Of a stretch of DNA of 64,000 bases, positions 17,509 through 29,366 are shown piece by piece. The position numbers and the translations under genes are program-made. Origin of the DNA: Leisingera thetidis (lineage in GTDB: Bacteria; Pseudomonadota; Alphaproteobacteria; Rhodobacterales; Rhodobacteraceae); contig NZ_CP109789.1 in the NCBI RefSeq assembly GCF_025857195.1, positions 169,857 to 233,856 on the forward strand. Direction: 5' to 3'. Position 1 is the stretch's first letter. Each line of letters opens with the position of its first letter. Under the pieces are notes generated by a model. It did not search any database and was not told the origin of the DNA. It worked only from the letters and a program-made list of their open reading frames with translations.

Positions 17509-18802
17509 CAGGCCTCGATGTGCGGCGTTTCACATGCCGCGGGCCGGTATGGCGATGCGAAGGTTAGGTCCATATCAATGCGCCCGAGCTTGACGCTCTC
17601 TGGGAATGTCTGGTTTCCCCAACCTCGATCTGGCCGATCGTTTGTCCTTACTATCCAAATGTCCGTCTCACATCTGCCGGTCAGGGCCGTCTCAGTCGAC
17701 CGCGACCGGGTCCTTGAAGTCTTCCTGTTTCGTCATCATTGCCCAGATTGCCCGGGCGGTCTTGTTCGCCAGGGCGATGGCGACCAGCATGCGAGGTTTG
17801 CGCGCCAGCATCTGCTCCAGCCAGGAACCCTTGGGAGCGCCGTTCCTCACCGCCCACCGGACCCGGGTCATGGCGCCGATGATCAGCAGCCGCCGGATGT
17901 CGCGCTGGCCCATCTTTGACGTTCGACCCAGAACCTGTTTGCCTCCGGTGGATTTCTGCACCGGGACCAGCCCGAGCCATGCCGCAAAATCGCGTCCGCG
18001 ACGGAACCCTTCGAGTGGCGGCGCGAAGGCTTGAATTGCCATGGCGCTGACCGGGCCGACCCCGGGGGCGGTCTGCAGGCGGATCGTCTCCGGGTCGGAA
18101 CTTGCCTCTTCTTTCAGGCGCTTCTCGATCCCAGCGATTTTCTCTGTGACAGCGTCGAGCTGGTCGAGGTGCAGTCGGCAGAGCTCGATGACGACCGGCG
18201 GCAGCTCGCTGTTCGGCGCGTTGATCTGCCTGGCCAAGTGCTTGACGAATGTCCGTCCGGGAGGCGCGACGATGCCATATTCCATCAGGTGGCCGCGCAG
18301 GGCATTGATGATCGCATTGCGCTGCCGGACGAAGAGATCGCGGGTCTTGAAGACCATCGATCGGGCCTGTTGCTCGGCGGATTTTACGGGCACGAACCGC
18401 ATGGTCGGGCGCACGACCGCTTCGGCGATGGCCTCGGCATCGTTGGCATCATTTTTCTGGCGCTTCACGAACGGTTTCACGTAGATCGGCGGGATCAGGC
18501 GAACCTCATGCCCCAGCTCCATGATCTCTCGGCCCCAGTAGTGGGATGATGCGCAGGCCTCCATGGCTACGAGGCAAGGCGGCTGTTCGCTCAGAAACTT
18601 CAGGACCTGCGCCCGCGAAAGCTTCTTGCGAAATACTGGTGCGCCGGTGGCCGAGGCGCCGTGCAACTGAAAAACCGACTTTGCCAAATCAATGCCGATG
18701 ACTTTAACCTCTTCCATGGGTACCTCCTCCGATCAGGTGTTTTCGACATCACCACTTTGGCACATTGCGATGCCGTTTCGGGGTGAGGTATCCACACCAT
18801 CA
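17362..18802 (-). mobile_element. IS110-family (IS1111-like) element inserted in the IS30 transposase gene
   Basis: Both ends carry the short inverted sequence TGTGGATACCTC. Removal restores the IS30 coding sequence exactly, so there is no target duplication, as expected for IS110 elements. It carries one transposase. Confidence 0.85.
17692..18717 (-). CDS. IS110-family transposase (DEDD type)
   Basis: An intact 341-residue protein. The N-terminal RuvC-like DEDD domain is clear (VIGIDLAKSVFQLHGASATG, CLVAMEACASSHYWGREIME, KNDANDAEAIAEAVVRP). The C-terminal transposase_20 domain contains QTAPGVGPVSAMAIQAF and the conserved serine region STGGKQVLGRTSKMGQRDIR. The long 3' non-coding stretch (17509-17691) fits a bridge-RNA-bearing element end, though I cannot fold it here. 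Confidence 0.93.
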   Translation of the reverse strand: MEEVKVIGIDLAKSVFQLHGASATGAPVFRKKLSRAQVLKFLSEQPPCLVAMEACASSHYWGREIMELGHEVRLIPPIYVKPFVKRQKNDANDAEAIAEAVVRPTMRFVPVKSAEQQARSMVFKTRDLFVRQRNAIINALRGHLMEYGIVAPPGRTFVKHLARQINAPNSELPPVVIELCRLHLDQLDAVTEKIAGIEKRLKEEASSDPETIRLQTAPGVGPVSAMAIQAFAPPLEGFRRGRDFAAWLGLVPVQKSTGGKQVLGRTSKMGQRDIRRLLIIGAMTRVRWAVRNGAPKGSWLEQMLARKPRMLVAIALANKTARAIWAMMTKQEDFKDPVAVD

Positions 18803-19339
18803 ATGCCCAAACTCCGTGCGCTCTGAGATGCGGTCAGGCCTATGTGACAAGCTCTGGCTGTCAAAGATCCGGGTGCGGTTGTGCCTGCGGTGCCCGCGCG
18901 GTCTGCGGCGTCTGCGATGTTCGGGGAGATGGCGGTAAAACTGCTCTTCGCGGCCATCCTTGGAATAGGCGAAACGGTAGATCGTCTCGTGGCTCACGCG
19001 GATCGGATGGCGCTCCAGGCGCATCCGGCCTGCGATCTGTTCGGGGGACCAGCCGGCCTTGAGCCGGTCCTCAATGGCAACCTTGAGTTCCGGGAAAACA
19101 ATCATCTTTCGATGAATGGCACGGCGGCGCTCATACATGTCTTGCGCGGCTACGGCGTGATAACCATCCAGTTCGGGAAGTTCAGAATCTGTGTGCCGGT
19201 TCCGTTTAATGTCTCGGTAGATTGTCGAAGCATCACGGCACAAACGATCCGCAATCTCTGCAATCGGCATTTTGGCTTCAAGCCACTTGGCAATCCTCCG
19301 GCGTTCATCCAGACTCAGGTGAGAGTAGTGGCGTCCCAT
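18803..19339 (-). pseudogene. IS30 transposase, N-terminal part
   Basis: It begins MGRHYSHLSLDERRRIAKWL with the IS30 helix-turn-helix (IAEIADRLCRDASTIYRDIK) and the conserved GWSPEQIAGRMRLE and RVSHETIYRFAYSKDGREE blocks. It ends in a stop created by the IS110 insertion. Confidence 0.9.
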
Positions 19340-19639
19340 TCAACATCCTCCGTGCAAGCTTCTGTATTCGTACAGAATTTGCACTTCGTTTGTGAATCCA
19401 CCCAGCTACACACTTTTGCACTGTAATCCGGCTTATGTTAAATAGGTCAGCCTATCTGACCTGAATTCCGACCGCTAAGCGTGCGGCTGGCTGATGCAGT
19501 ATTGTCGACAGGCAGCTGCACGCCACGCGGTTGGCCAGCGCCGGTTCCCAGCTTTGTGCAGAATCACATCCCTCGTTCCTTTCATCGTCTCAATCGCACG
19601 GGAAAAACCCGTTCCGCCAGGTCGTGCGCTGATCAGCTG

Positions 19640-19783
19640 CTCATGCTTGCCAACACCGGTCAGGCCTTCGACATCGGTCTCCATGATCAGCTGCAGAACA
19701 GCCACGGCGACGGCGCGCAGAAAATTGCCGCCGTCCTGCTTGTGAAGAAGCTCGGACAGGTCCGTGTTGGTCTTATCCGGCAT
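19640..19783 (-). pseudogene. IS256-family transposase N-terminal fragment
   Basis: The fragment MPDKTNTDLSELLHKQDGGN then FLRAVAVAVLQLIMETDVEG matches the start of IS256-type transposases. It loses frame after GVGKHEQ (a shifted continuation TTWRNG can still be read) and then ends. It is a truncated relic with no partner nearby. Confidence 0.7.
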
Positions 19784-20025
19784 GTTAAAGGCGGCGCCTT
19801 GAAACCCTGCCGGTCCGCGCGGATCGGGGTTAGGATGGCAGCATCCGGGATTTGGTGCGCCGGGAGTACGAGAGTGCGGGCAGACCGAGCTAATGGCATG
19901 GGCTGCGAGCCCGAGGTTACATCTGGTTGCCCCTGCGGCTTGCCCGGATGCGCTGCGAGCGCGGATCTGTAGTTGCCGCGTGCCCGCCGACTCCTGCGAT
20001 GTGAACGCCAACTAAAGGAGCGGCG

Positions 20026-20654
20026 ATGCGGATCATTGGAATGGACATTCACAGGGATTTTGCCGAGGTCATGGCGCTGGAAGGTGGCGAGTTGACACAT
20101 TTGGGCCGCGTTGACATGACACGCGACAATCTCGCGGCCTTTGCCGTAAAGTGGAGGCTACGGCCCATGTCGTGTCGGAATCGACGAGCAAAACGACGAC
20201 GGTGGTCGAAATCCTGTCGCCCCACGTGGCCCTGGTTGCGGTAGCCAACCCGCTTCAAGTGCATCTGATCGCGAAGGCCAAGACCAAGACCGACAAGATC
20301 GATGCAGGCGTTCTGGCGAAACTCTACGGCGCAGGTTTCTTGCCCGAGGTCTGGATCCCGGACGAAGCGACACTGGCGCGGCGGCGGCAGGTCGCGCGTC
20401 GGACACAGCTTGTTAAGCATCGTGTTCGGCTGAAAGCCTACGTTCAGTCGATCCTGCACGCGCATCTTGTCCCGCGGTGCCCCCATGCGGATCTCTTCGG
20501 CGGCAAGGGACGCACCTGGTTGGGAGTTCAGGAATTACTGGATGATGAACGCATCGCGGTGGAGCGCCATGTCGCCGAATACGACCGTCTGACCGTTGCC
20601 TTGAAGGACATCGAACGAGACATCGCCAAGGCGGAGCTGGCGGGACTATCCTGA
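20026..20654 (+). pseudogene. IS110-family transposase, frameshifted and C-terminally truncated
   Basis: It starts MRIIGMDIHRDFAEVMALEG after a good GGAG box and continues, after one missing base near 20149, as EATAHVVSESTSKTTTVVEI, then HLIAKAKTKTDKIDAGVLAK. This is the DEDD half of an IS110 transposase. Similarity stops at about 20648, where an IS256-like start follows, so the C-terminal half is missing. Confidence 0.82.
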
Positions 20655-20699
20655 ATTTTGTGCCTTGGCGTGGTAGTTCAATTTTGAGGAGACCCACGT

Positions 20700-20851
20700 A
20701 TGAGCATAGACAAAGACCTGCTGGACCGGCTGATGGAAGGGCGTTCGCCCGGCGACCTTTTCGGCAAGGAGGGCATTCTTTCCGAACTGACCAAGGCGCT
20801 TGCGGAACGTGCGCTGAGCACCGAGTTGGACGAACATCTGTGTGAACAAGC
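20700..20851 (+). pseudogene. IS256-family transposase start, truncated
   Basis: MSIDKDLLDRLMEGRSPGDL followed by FGKEGILSELTKALAERALS and TELDEHL is the N-terminus of an IS256-type transposase different from the two complete copies in this window. It is cut at about 20851 by an ISL3 end. Confidence 0.8.
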
Positions 20852-20903
20852 ATGCAATTTTGGTTCTGACTCAGTTTTGGTGCAACTTTCGGCCCCTCTC
20901 AGA

Positions 20904-21014
20904 TCAGGTCGCTTGAACGAGCCGCGCTTTGAGCAGGTCGATGTTCGCCCTTCCATACATCTGGCGTTTGAGTGTCTTGAGGCGGTTAATCTGCCCTTCG
21001 GTCTGCCCATTCGA
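20904..21014 (-). pseudogene. ISL3-family transposase, extreme C-terminus
   Basis: The minus strand reads SNGQTEGQINRLKTLKRQMY GRANIDLLKARLVQAT and stop, the hallmark end of ISL3 transposases. The preceding part lies beyond the IS256 insertion at 22398-22865. Confidence 0.85.
21006..21014. repeat. Left 9-bp target duplication of IS256 copy 1
   Basis: CCCATTCGA at 21006-21014 repeats at 22398-22406, immediately outside the element ends. Confidence 0.88.
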
Positions 21015-22397
21015 GAGCTATTGTCAAATCTGGTGTTTGGGCGGTCATCAAGCGGCGGCCTGATCTTGTGTTGATGGCTTGATGCCGTTGATGAAATCGA
21101 CGCCTTCGATGACGTCTGCGAGATGAGCGAAGCCGCGCAGCTTGCGCCAGCTTTTCTCAGCGCATTGGCCGAGCTTGAACATCATGTGGAGCATCCCGTC
21201 CCGGCTCAGGCATCCCTTGGTGCGTTTCGTGCGGTGGCGGATGGTGGCGAACGCGCTCTCGATGGGATTTGACGTCCTGATGCTCTGCCAGTGCTGGGCG
21301 GGGGAAGTCGTAGAAGGTCAGCAGTTCGTCGCGGTCCTTGACCAGGCATTCGACCGCCTTGGGGTATTTCGCTTCGTAGGTGCCGACGAACAAGTCAAAC
21401 TCCTTGCGGGCATCTTCACGGGTCTCGGCCTGCCAGATGTCGTGCAGCGCCTTCTTTGCCTTGGGCTGACTGCGCTTGGCAGATAGTTCAGAACGTTGCC
21501 CGTCTTATGCACCCAGCAGCGCTGTTGCCGGGTGGAGGGATAGACTTCCTCAAGAGCCGCCCAAAATCCCATGGCCCCGTCGCCGACCGCCAGTTTCGGA
21601 GCGTTGAGGCCGCGGCTTTTGAGCCCCAGCAGGACCTCGCGCCAGCTTTGGGTGCTTTCCCGCACGCCGTCCTCGATGGCCAGGAAATGCTTCTCGCCGC
21701 GCGCATTGACGCCGATCACGACCGGGCGCAGAGCCGGTCATCTGTGCCGCGCAAGCCGCTGTAGATCCCGTCGGCCCAGACATAGACCCATTCATCACGG
21801 CCAAGATCGGCCTTGCGCCAGGCGTCGTACTCCTCCGCCCATTGCGCCTTCAGCCGCGCCACTGTCTTGGCCGAGAAGCCGGTCGCGTCCGGGCCCAGGA
21901 GCGCCTTGAGTGCTGCGCCCATCTCGCCCGTAGAGATGCCCTTGAGGTACAGCCAGGGCAGCGCCGCCTCGATCGACTTCGCCTTGCGGACGTAAGGCGG
22001 GACCAGCGCCGAGCGGAACGCCACAGGCGCGCCCGTCTTCGAGCGCACCTTCGGGATCTGCACCGTGACCGGGCCGATCCCGGTCTGCACGGCGCGTTCG
22101 GGGTGGTGTCCGTTCCGAACAACCGCGGCCCGGCCCTCCGGGGTGCGGTGTTTCGCAAATTCGGCCAGGAAAGCGTCCAGCTCCGCCTCGACCGCCGTTT
22201 GCAGAAGCTCCCGCGCGCCCTTGCGCAGAAGATCCGTCAGCGGGTCCGACACGGTGTCTCGACCGGCAAATTCGATGATGGTAGCGTCATTCATGGTGGT
22301 GCGTCCTCGATGGTTGGTGGTTTGTTTGGCGACATCAAACCAACCAGATGCACCGCCAGCTTTCAAACCGCCCAAACACCAGATTCAGCCATAGCTG
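21015..22397 (-). mobile_element. IS256-family element, copy 1 (1383 bp)
   Basis: The ends read inward are GAGCTATTGTCAAATCTGGT and CAGCTATGGCTGAATCTGGT, identical to those of copy 2. It is flanked by a 9-bp duplication and inserted in an ISL3 transposase gene. It differs from copy 2 mainly by single-base indels. Confidence 0.9.
21048..22294 (-). CDS. IS256-family transposase, copy 1, several single-base indels
   Basis: It starts MNDATIIEFAGRDTVSDPLT at 22294 and carries the DDE core: EWVYVWADGIYSGLRGTDDR (first D), LAVGDGAMGFWAALEEVYPS (second D) and SNPIESAFATIRHRTKRTKG (final E). The frame breaks near 21727 (missing base), 21480 (missing A) and 21305 (extra base). Copy 2 is correct at these three places, which lets the full protein of about 415 residues be reconstructed. 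Confidence 0.88.
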
Positions 22398-22865
22398 CCC
22401 ATTCGACCATGGCTCCCTCAGCGCTGCGGCGACCGCGGCTTGATCGCGCCGGAGCCCACGAGCAAAGGCACCGAGCAGCCCGTCCTCCGCTTCTTTTCAG
22501 CCATCCTTCCAGCGCGCCTTCGCGAGCATTGCGTATCATGTCCGTAAACCGGTCGGTCAGTCTGCGGGCTTCAGCGAGGGCTGGCAAAGAAGCTTCGATC
22601 CTTGCGACTTGGATGGCATCTGCCTTGCACAGATGATTCCGGCCCAAGGTCAGGAGGCGGGCAATCTTGCGCGCGGGCGGCGATTTTTCTGTGCCCGATG
22701 GCGCTGCCCGCTCGGCACGGCGCTGGCGCGTGGCCCATTCCCCGACGACACGGAGGCTGCCCTGGAAACCATCGGCCCGCAGCCGGCGCCAGAGTTCGGC
22801 GCCGTTCCGGCAGCCGTCCGCCCATTCCCGCTCCAGTCGCGGCAGCCAAGGGGTGTCTGACGTCA
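22398..22865 (-). pseudogene. ISL3-family transposase, central part, N-terminally truncated and interrupted
   Basis: The minus strand reads LEREWADGCRNGAELWRRLR, VVGEWATRQRRAER, and LAEARRLTDRFTDMIRNARE, a typical ISL3 transposase middle region. After one frame shift it continues LLGAFARGLRRDQAAVAAAL to the IS256 insertion point and resumes at 21014. The N-terminal catalytic half is missing beyond 22865. Confidence 0.8.
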
Positions 22866-23284
22866 GCGCCAATGGGACAGTTTAGGGTGATTTGATAAGA
22901 GAGAGTTTCTTCTGTAATGGGGCGTCCCATGTCAACTGTGAACTTCGAACGCGAAATAATCGCGGTATAAGGTCATCTGTGGTCATCGGGGGCTACGTGT
23001 GGCCCTTGGTTAAAGTCGCCAAACTCCACCGCGACCATACACCTCGATGGCCACCCGGATTACACCGTTGAAGGCGCGAAATTACACCAAGTGCGCGGAC
23101 ACTAACATGGAAGAACCATGAACCTGGACGGACGAATTGCTTTTCCGGTTGACAAAGTCGCAATCAGAGAACCGATCCGTGAACCGACGCAGCATAACCG
23201 TGAGCCTGCGGGAATTGTCCGGCATTGAATTGTAGTTGCCATCTACCGACTCTATGCCTTCATGGCTGATCCACCGCTCAACCG
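22866..23284. other. Non-coding stretch between the ISL3 relic and fghA
   Basis: About 420 bp with no recognisable gene. The left part may be an IS end. The transition from IS material to catabolic DNA occurs here. Confidence 0.4.
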
Positions 23285-24118
23285 TCACCAATCAGCTGTT
23301 AGCCTATCGGCATGCCAGTTCACGTGATCTTCGGCAAAGCTTGCGACGAAAAAGTAGCTGTGATTGTATCCACTGTGCGTCCTGTATAACAGGGGCACAG
23401 ACGCGTCTGTGGCAGCGTCCACTAGCTCTTGCGGGCGCAATAGATCGAGAAACTGATCATCACCGCCCTGATCAACAAGGATATCCCGTTTCCAGCCTTT
23501 TTTGCGGAGCAGTAAGCTGGCGTCATGATCCAGCCACGAGGCCTCATCTGTGCCGAGGTAAGCTCCCAGCTGTTTACGTCCCCAATCAGATTTACTGGGG
23601 TTGGCAATGGGCGCAAAGGCGGAAACTGAGCGGTACTGACCCGGGCTGTGTATTGCCAGGGTCAAAGCTCCATGCCCACCCATTGAATGGCCTGTAATTC
23701 CATGGATTTCGGTAACTGGGAAAGCTCCGCACACCAATGAGTAAAGTTCCCGGGCAACATAGTTATACATGCGGAAGTGCCGCGCCCAAGGCTCTTGCGT
23801 TGCGTTGACGTAGAATCCTGCACCCTGGCCAAGATCATATGCCTCGTCATCCGCAACGTACTCGCCACGCGGTGACGTGTCCGGGAACACAAGTGCTAAG
23901 CCACGCTTGGCTGCAAATTGCTGCAAGGAAGCTTTGGTCATGGCGTTTTCATGGGTACAGGTCAGGCCTGACAGGTACCACAATACAGGAACCGAGTTGG
24001 ATTCGGCTTGCGGAGGCAGATAGATGCCAAAGGTCATGTCGCAGCTGCAGGCATCCGACGGATGCCTGTAAACTGCGTTCTTGCCACCGAAGCAAATTGT
24101 GCTTTCGACCAACTCCAT
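23285..24118 (-). CDS. fghA: S-formylglutathione hydrolase
   Basis: A 277-residue esterase-D-type serine hydrolase that releases formate and glutathione from S-formylglutathione in the cytoplasm. The nucleophile elbow GHSMGGHGAL is present, as are the LSGLTCTHENAMTKAS segment, FPDTSPRGEYV, and the catalytic His in THSGYNHSYFFVASF. It starts 3 bp after the formaldehyde dehydrogenase gene ends, so the two act as the usual formaldehyde-oxidation pair. Confidence 0.95.
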   Translation of the reverse strand: MELVESTICFGGKNAVYRHPSDACSCDMTFGIYLPPQAESNSVPVLWYLSGLTCTHENAMTKASLQQFAAKRGLALVFPDTSPRGEYVADDEAYDLGQGAGFYVNATQEPWARHFRMYNYVARELYSLVCGAFPVTEIHGITGHSMGGHGALTLAIHSPGQYRSVSAFAPIANPSKSDWGRKQLGAYLGTDEASWLDHDASLLLRKKGWKRDILVDQGGDDQFLDLLRPQELVDAATDASVPLLYRTHSGYNHSYFFVASFAEDHVNWHADRLTADW

Positions 24119-24121
24119 AGA

Positions 24122-25235
<1,114 letters not shown>

Positions 25236-25255
25236 TTGATTTCCTTGCAATTTCT

Positions 25256-26182
25256 TCAGAGTTTTTCGGTCAGGGCCGGGAGGGCTTCAAACAGGTCGGC
25301 AACCAGGCCAAAGTCCGCAACCTGGAAGATCGGTGCTTCTTCGTCCTTGTTGATCGCCACGATGACCTTGGAGTCCTTCATGCCGGCCAGGTGCTGGATG
25401 GCACCGGAGATGCCCACGGCGATGTAGAGATCCGGGGCAACAACCTTGCCGGTCTGGCCCACCTGCCAGTCGTTCGGAGCGTAGCCCGAGTCGACCGCGG
25501 CGCGCGATGCGCCAACAGCGGCGCCCAGCTTGTCGGCCAGGCCTTCGATCAGTTTGAAGTCTTCTTCGGAGCCGACGCCGCGGCCGCCGGAGACAACGAT
25601 CCCGGCCGAGGTCAGCTCGGGACGGTCGCTTGCGGCAACCTTGTCTTCGACCCACTCGGACAGGCCCGGGTTGGCCGCAGCCGAGATCGTCTCAACCGAA
25701 GCCGAGCCGCCGGTCCCGGCTGCGTCAAAGGACGCGGTGCGGATCGAGACGACTTTCTTGGCGTCGCGGGACTTCACGGTCTGGATCGCGTTACCGGCAT
25801 AGATCGGGCGCTCGAAGGTGTCGCCGTCGACAACGCCGGAGACGTCCGAGATCACCATCACGTCCAGCAGCGCGGCGACGCGCGGCAGCACGTTCTTGGC
25901 GTCGGTGGTGGCGGGGGCCACGATGTGCTCGAAATCGGAGGCCAGGCCGGCGATCAGGGCTGCGGTCGGCTCCGCCAGGCGGTGGCCCAGCGATGCGTCC
26001 TCGGCAACCAGAACCTTGGCAACGCCTGCGATCTTGGCAGCTTCTTCGCCAGCCGCGGCAGCGGAGGCGCCGGCCGCCAGAACGGTCACGTCACCCAGCT
26101 TGGAGGCTGCGGCCACGGCCTTGGCGGTTGCGTCCAGCGCCAGCGCACCGTCGGTCACTTCAGCAAGGAGAAGAACAGCCAT
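25256..26182 (-). CDS. etfA: Electron transfer flavoprotein, alpha subunit
   Basis: An intact 308-residue subunit. The C-terminal FAD-binding domain has the ETF-alpha signature ([20 protein letters not shown], and [20 protein letters not shown] followed by KVIVAINKD). It pairs with EtfB to carry electrons from acyl-CoA dehydrogenases to ETF-ubiquinone oxidoreductase. It starts at the etfB stop. It probably serves the two acyl-CoA dehydrogenases of this operon. Confidence 0.96.
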   Translation of the reverse strand: MAVLLLAEVTDGALALDATAKAVAAASKLGDVTVLAAGASAAAAGEEAAKIAGVAKVLVAEDASLGHRLAEPTAALIAGLASDFEHIVAPATTDAKNVLPRVAALLDVMVISDVSGVVDGDTFERPIYAGNAIQTVKSRDAKKVVSIRTASFDAAGTGGSASVETISAAANPGLSEWVEDKVAASDRPELTSAGIVVSGGRGVGSEEDFKLIEGLADKLGAAVGASRAAVDSGYAPNDWQVGQTGKVVAPDLYIAVGISGAIQHLAGMKDSKVIVAINKDEEAPIFQVADFGLVADLFEALPALTEKL

Positions 26183-26940
26183 TACACAGCCCCCGCTTCT
26201 TTGAGTTTCTCAACCAGCTCGTCGACGGAGCCGACGATGATGCCTGCGGCGCGGGCCGGCGGCTCTTCGGTCTTGACGATTTCCAGGCGCGGCGTGACGT
26301 CGACGCCGTAATCGGCGGCGGTTTTCTCGTCCAGCGGCTTCTTCTTCGCCTTCATGATGTTCGGCAGCGACGCATAGCGCGGCTCGTTCAGGCGCAGGTC
26401 CACGGTGATGATGGCGGGCATCTTCACGGAAATGGTCTGCAGGCCGCCGTCGACCTCACGGGTCACCTTGGCGGTGTCGCCTTCGATGTCCAGTTCAGAG
26501 GCGAAGGTGCCCTGGGACCAGCCCAGCAGCGCCGACAGCATCTGGCCGGTTGCGTTCATGTCGTTGTCGATCGCCTGCTTGCCGCAGAGCACGACGCCGG
26601 GCTGCTCTTCCTCGACCACTTTGGCGAGGATCTTGGCAACCGCCAGCGGCTCGATGTCGGTGTGCACGTCGTCGGCAGCAACCACCAGGATGGCGCGGTC
26701 CGCGCCCATGGCCAGCGCGGTGCGCAGGGTTTCCTGGGCCTGCTTCACGCCGATCGAAACCGCAACCACTTCGTCAGCCTTGCCGGCTTCCTTCAGGCGG
26801 ATGGCTTCTTCGACGGCGATTTCGTCGAAGGGGTTCATCGACATTTTCACGTTGGCGAGATCGACACCGCTGCCGTCCGCTTTGACGCGGACCTTCACGT
26901 TGTAGTCAATCACGCGCTTGACAGGCACGAGTACCTTCAT
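26182..26940 (-). CDS. etfB: Electron transfer flavoprotein, beta subunit
   Basis: A 252-residue subunit starting [20 protein letters not shown]. The family signature [19 protein letters not shown] and the AMP-binding region ([13 protein letters not shown]) are present. It starts 12 bp after the acyl-CoA dehydrogenase gene and is directly followed by etfA. Confidence 0.96.
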   Translation of the reverse strand: MKVLVPVKRVIDYNVKVRVKADGSGVDLANVKMSMNPFDEIAVEEAIRLKEAGKADEVVAVSIGVKQAQETLRTALAMGADRAILVVAADDVHTDIEPLAVAKILAKVVEEEQPGVVLCGKQAIDNDMNATGQMLSALLGWSQGTFASELDIEGDTAKVTREVDGGLQTISVKMPAIITVDLRLNEPRYASLPNIMKAKKKPLDEKTAADYGVDVTPRLEIVKTEEPPARAAGIIVGSVDELVEKLKEAGAV

Positions 26941-26952
26941 ATTCACGCCCTC

Positions 26953-28141
26953 TTAATAGAATGCCTGCAGACCGGTCTGGGCCCGCCCGATGATCAGGGC
27001 ATGCACATCATGTGTGCCCTCATAGGTGTTTACGGTCTCCAGGTTGACCATGTGGCGGATGACGTGGAAATCCGCCGAGATTCCGTTGCCGCCATGCATG
27101 TCGCGGGCCTGGCGGGCAATATCCAGCGCCTTGCCGCAGTTGTTGCGCTTAATGACCGAGATCATCTCAGGCGCCATGCGGCCCTCCTCGAACAGGCGAC
27201 CGATGCGGAGGCCGGCTTGTAGCCCGAGTGAGATTTCGGTCAGCATGTCGGCCAGCTTCTTTTTGGTAGAGCTGGGTCTGCGCCAAGGGCTTGCCGAACT
27301 GCCTGCGGTCGAGCCCGTATTGCCGCGCCCCGTGCCAGCAGGCCTCGGCCGCACCCATCGCGCCCCAGGCAATGCCGTAGCGCGCGCGGTTGAGGCAGCC
27401 GAATGGGCCCGAGAGCCCCTCGGCATTGGGCAGGAGCGCGTCTTCGCCCACCTCGACACCGTTCATCACGATTTCACCGGTGATCGAAGTGCGGAGCGAG
27501 ACCTTCTTGCCGATCTTCGGCGCCGACAGCCCCTTCATCCCCCTGTCCAGCACAAAGCCTCGGACCCTGCCGTCATGGGCGTCCGTCTTGGCCCAGACCA
27601 CAAAGACATCGGCAATCGGGCTGTTCGAGATCCACATCTTGGTGCCAGTCAGCCGGTAGCCGCCCTCGATCTTCTCAGCCCGGGTCTGCATTGAACCAGG
27701 ATCGGAGCCGGCATCGGGCTCGGTCAGGCCGAAACAGCCGATCCATTCGCCCGAAGCCAGCTTGGGCAGATATTTCTGGCGCTGCTCCTCCGAGCCATAG
27801 GCATGGATCGGATACATCACCAGTGAGCTTTGCACCGACATCATCGAACGATAGCCCGAATCCACCCGCTCAACTTCGCGCGCCACCAGCCCATAGCTAA
27901 CATAGTCGGCGCCGATGCCGCCGTATTCTTCTGGCAGAGTGACGCCCAGCAGGCCGAGCGCGCCCATTTCCCGGAAGATCTCCGGGTCGGTCTCCTCTTT
28001 TAGGAAGGCCTCATCGACCCGCGGCAGCAACTTGTCCTGCGCATAGGCGCGAGCGCTATCCTGGATCATGCGCTCTTCCTCGGTGAGTTGATCTGCCAGC
28101 CGGAACGGATCGTCCCAGGCGAATGAATTAGAGCCCTTCAT
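26953..28141 (-). CDS. Glutaryl-CoA dehydrogenase-like acyl-CoA dehydrogenase, one frameshift
   Basis: An acyl-CoA dehydrogenase of the glutaryl-CoA type. It has [20 protein letters not shown], the [23 protein letters not shown]/substrate segment, [19 protein letters not shown] and the C-terminal [40 protein letters not shown]. The last block holds the catalytic Glu typical of GcdH. The frame breaks at the T5 run 27260-27264; removing one base gives [20 protein letters not shown]. It may convert a five-carbon dicarboxylyl-CoA to crotonyl-CoA late in the pathway. I withhold the symbol gcdH because the substrate is inferred. Confidence 0.88.
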
Positions 28142-28156
28142 GGCATGTCCTTTCTC

Positions 28157-29362
28157 TCAAACGCGTTCCAGCAAGAGAGCCACCCCCTGGCCGACGCCGA
28201 CGCACATTGTAGCGAGCCCGTAGCGACCGCCGGTCTTTTGCAATTCAAGCGCGGCGCTGCCGACAATGCGGGCACCGGACATGCCCAGCGGGTGGCCCAG
28301 TGCGATGGCGCCGCCATTGCGGTTCACGCGCGGGTCGTCATCGGCAATGCCCAGCCCGCGCAGCACCGCCAGGCCCTGCGCCGCAAATGCTTCGTTCAGT
28401 TCGATCACGTCGAGTTGGTCGGTGCCGATGCCGGTCAACCCAGCCAGTTTTTGTACTGCGGGCACCGGGCCATAGCCCATGACACGCGGCGCAATCCCCG
28501 CCGAGGCGGCGCCCACGATGCGCGCCAAGGGTTCTAATCCTTGCGCCTTGGCGCCCGCTTCGGAGGCCACGATAAGCGCCGCCGCGCCGTCATTGACGCC
28601 GCTGGCGTTCCCGGCCGTGACCGTTCCACCGGGGCGCACGATCGGACGCAGGCGGGCGAGATCTTCCAGCGTGGTGCCGACGCGGGGGTGTTCGTCCTGC
28701 GCTACCTCCGCCGTCTTGCCGCGGCCCAGATCAACGGTGATCGGCGCGATTTCCCTCGCCAGCCGCCCGGAGGAGATGGCCGCTTGCGCACGCTCCTGCG
28801 AGCGCAGGGCAAAGGCATCCTGGTCCTCGCGGGTCACACCGTATTCGACCGCCACGTTCTCTGCGGTTTCCGGCATGGAATCGGTGCCCCATTCCGCCTG
28901 TATCTTCGAGTGGACGAAGCGCCAGCCGATAGTGGTGTCGTGGATTTCCGGGGCGCGGGCATAGGCGGCGCCGGACTTGGGCATGACAAAGGGCGCGCGG
29001 GTCATGCTTTCGACGCCGCCGGCCATCGCCATCGCCATGTCGCCTGCGCGGATGGCGCGGGCGGCGGCGGCTATCGCCTCCATTCCCGAGCCGCAGAGCC
29101 TGTTGACCGTCACCCCAGGCACCTTTTCCGGCAGGCCGGCTAGAAGACCGGCCATACGCGCCACATTACGGTTGTCCTCTCCGGCCTGGTTGGCGCAGCC
29201 CAGCCAGACCTCCTCGATGGCAACAGGGTTAAGGCCGGGATTGCGCGCTAGCAACGCCGAAATCGGATGCGCGGCCAAATCGTCAGCGCGCACTTTCGAC
29301 AAGGCTCCGCCATAGCGGCCAATTGGGGTGCGGATGTAGTCGCAGATGAAAGCGTCGTTCAT
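28157..29362 (-). CDS. Acetyl-CoA acyltransferase (3-oxoadipyl-CoA thiolase type)
   Basis: An intact 401-residue thiolase. The nucleophile Cys is in VNRLCGSGMEAIAAAARAI. Further motifs are NRNGGAIALGHPLGMSGARI (catalytic His) and TMCVGVGQGVALLLERV (second Cys). The opening AFICDYIRTPIGRYGGALS resembles PcaF/PaaJ thiolases, which split 3-oxoadipyl-CoA to succinyl-CoA and acetyl-CoA. It lies 15 bp upstream of the GcdH-like gene and 4 bp after the FadB-like gene. Confidence 0.92.
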   Translation of the reverse strand: MNDAFICDYIRTPIGRYGGALSKVRADDLAAHPISALLARNPGLNPVAIEEVWLGCANQAGEDNRNVARMAGLLAGLPEKVPGVTVNRLCGSGMEAIAAAARAIRAGDMAMAMAGGVESMTRAPFVMPKSGAAYARAPEIHDTTIGWRFVHSKIQAEWGTDSMPETAENVAVEYGVTREDQDAFALRSQERAQAAISSGRLAREIAPITVDLGRGKTAEVAQDEHPRVGTTLEDLARLRPIVRPGGTVTAGNASGVNDGAAALIVASEAGAKAQGLEPLARIVGAASAGIAPRVMGYGPVPAVQKLAGLTGIGTDQLDVIELNEAFAAQGLAVLRGLGIADDDPRVNRNGGAIALGHPLGMSGARIVGSAALELQKTGGRYGLATMCVGVGQGVALLLERV

Positions 29363-29366
29363 AGGG

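Larger units (their letters stand above)
16854..19398 (-). mobile_element. IS30-family element interrupted by an IS110 element
   Basis: The ends read inward are TCACGGCGAAGTGCAGTTTC on the left and TCACAAACGAAGTGCAAATT on the right. The transposase gene is split: N-terminal part at 18803-19339 and C-terminal part at 16889-17361. Excising the intervening IS110 rejoins the frame as EFGHWECDLMM, so the IS30 was intact before that insertion. Confidence 0.85.

Noticed and set aside
25630..27222. 530-codon plus-strand frame rich in Arg/Pro
   Set aside because: It is antisense to etfA, etfB and the GcdH-like gene; composition is typical of a shadow frame.
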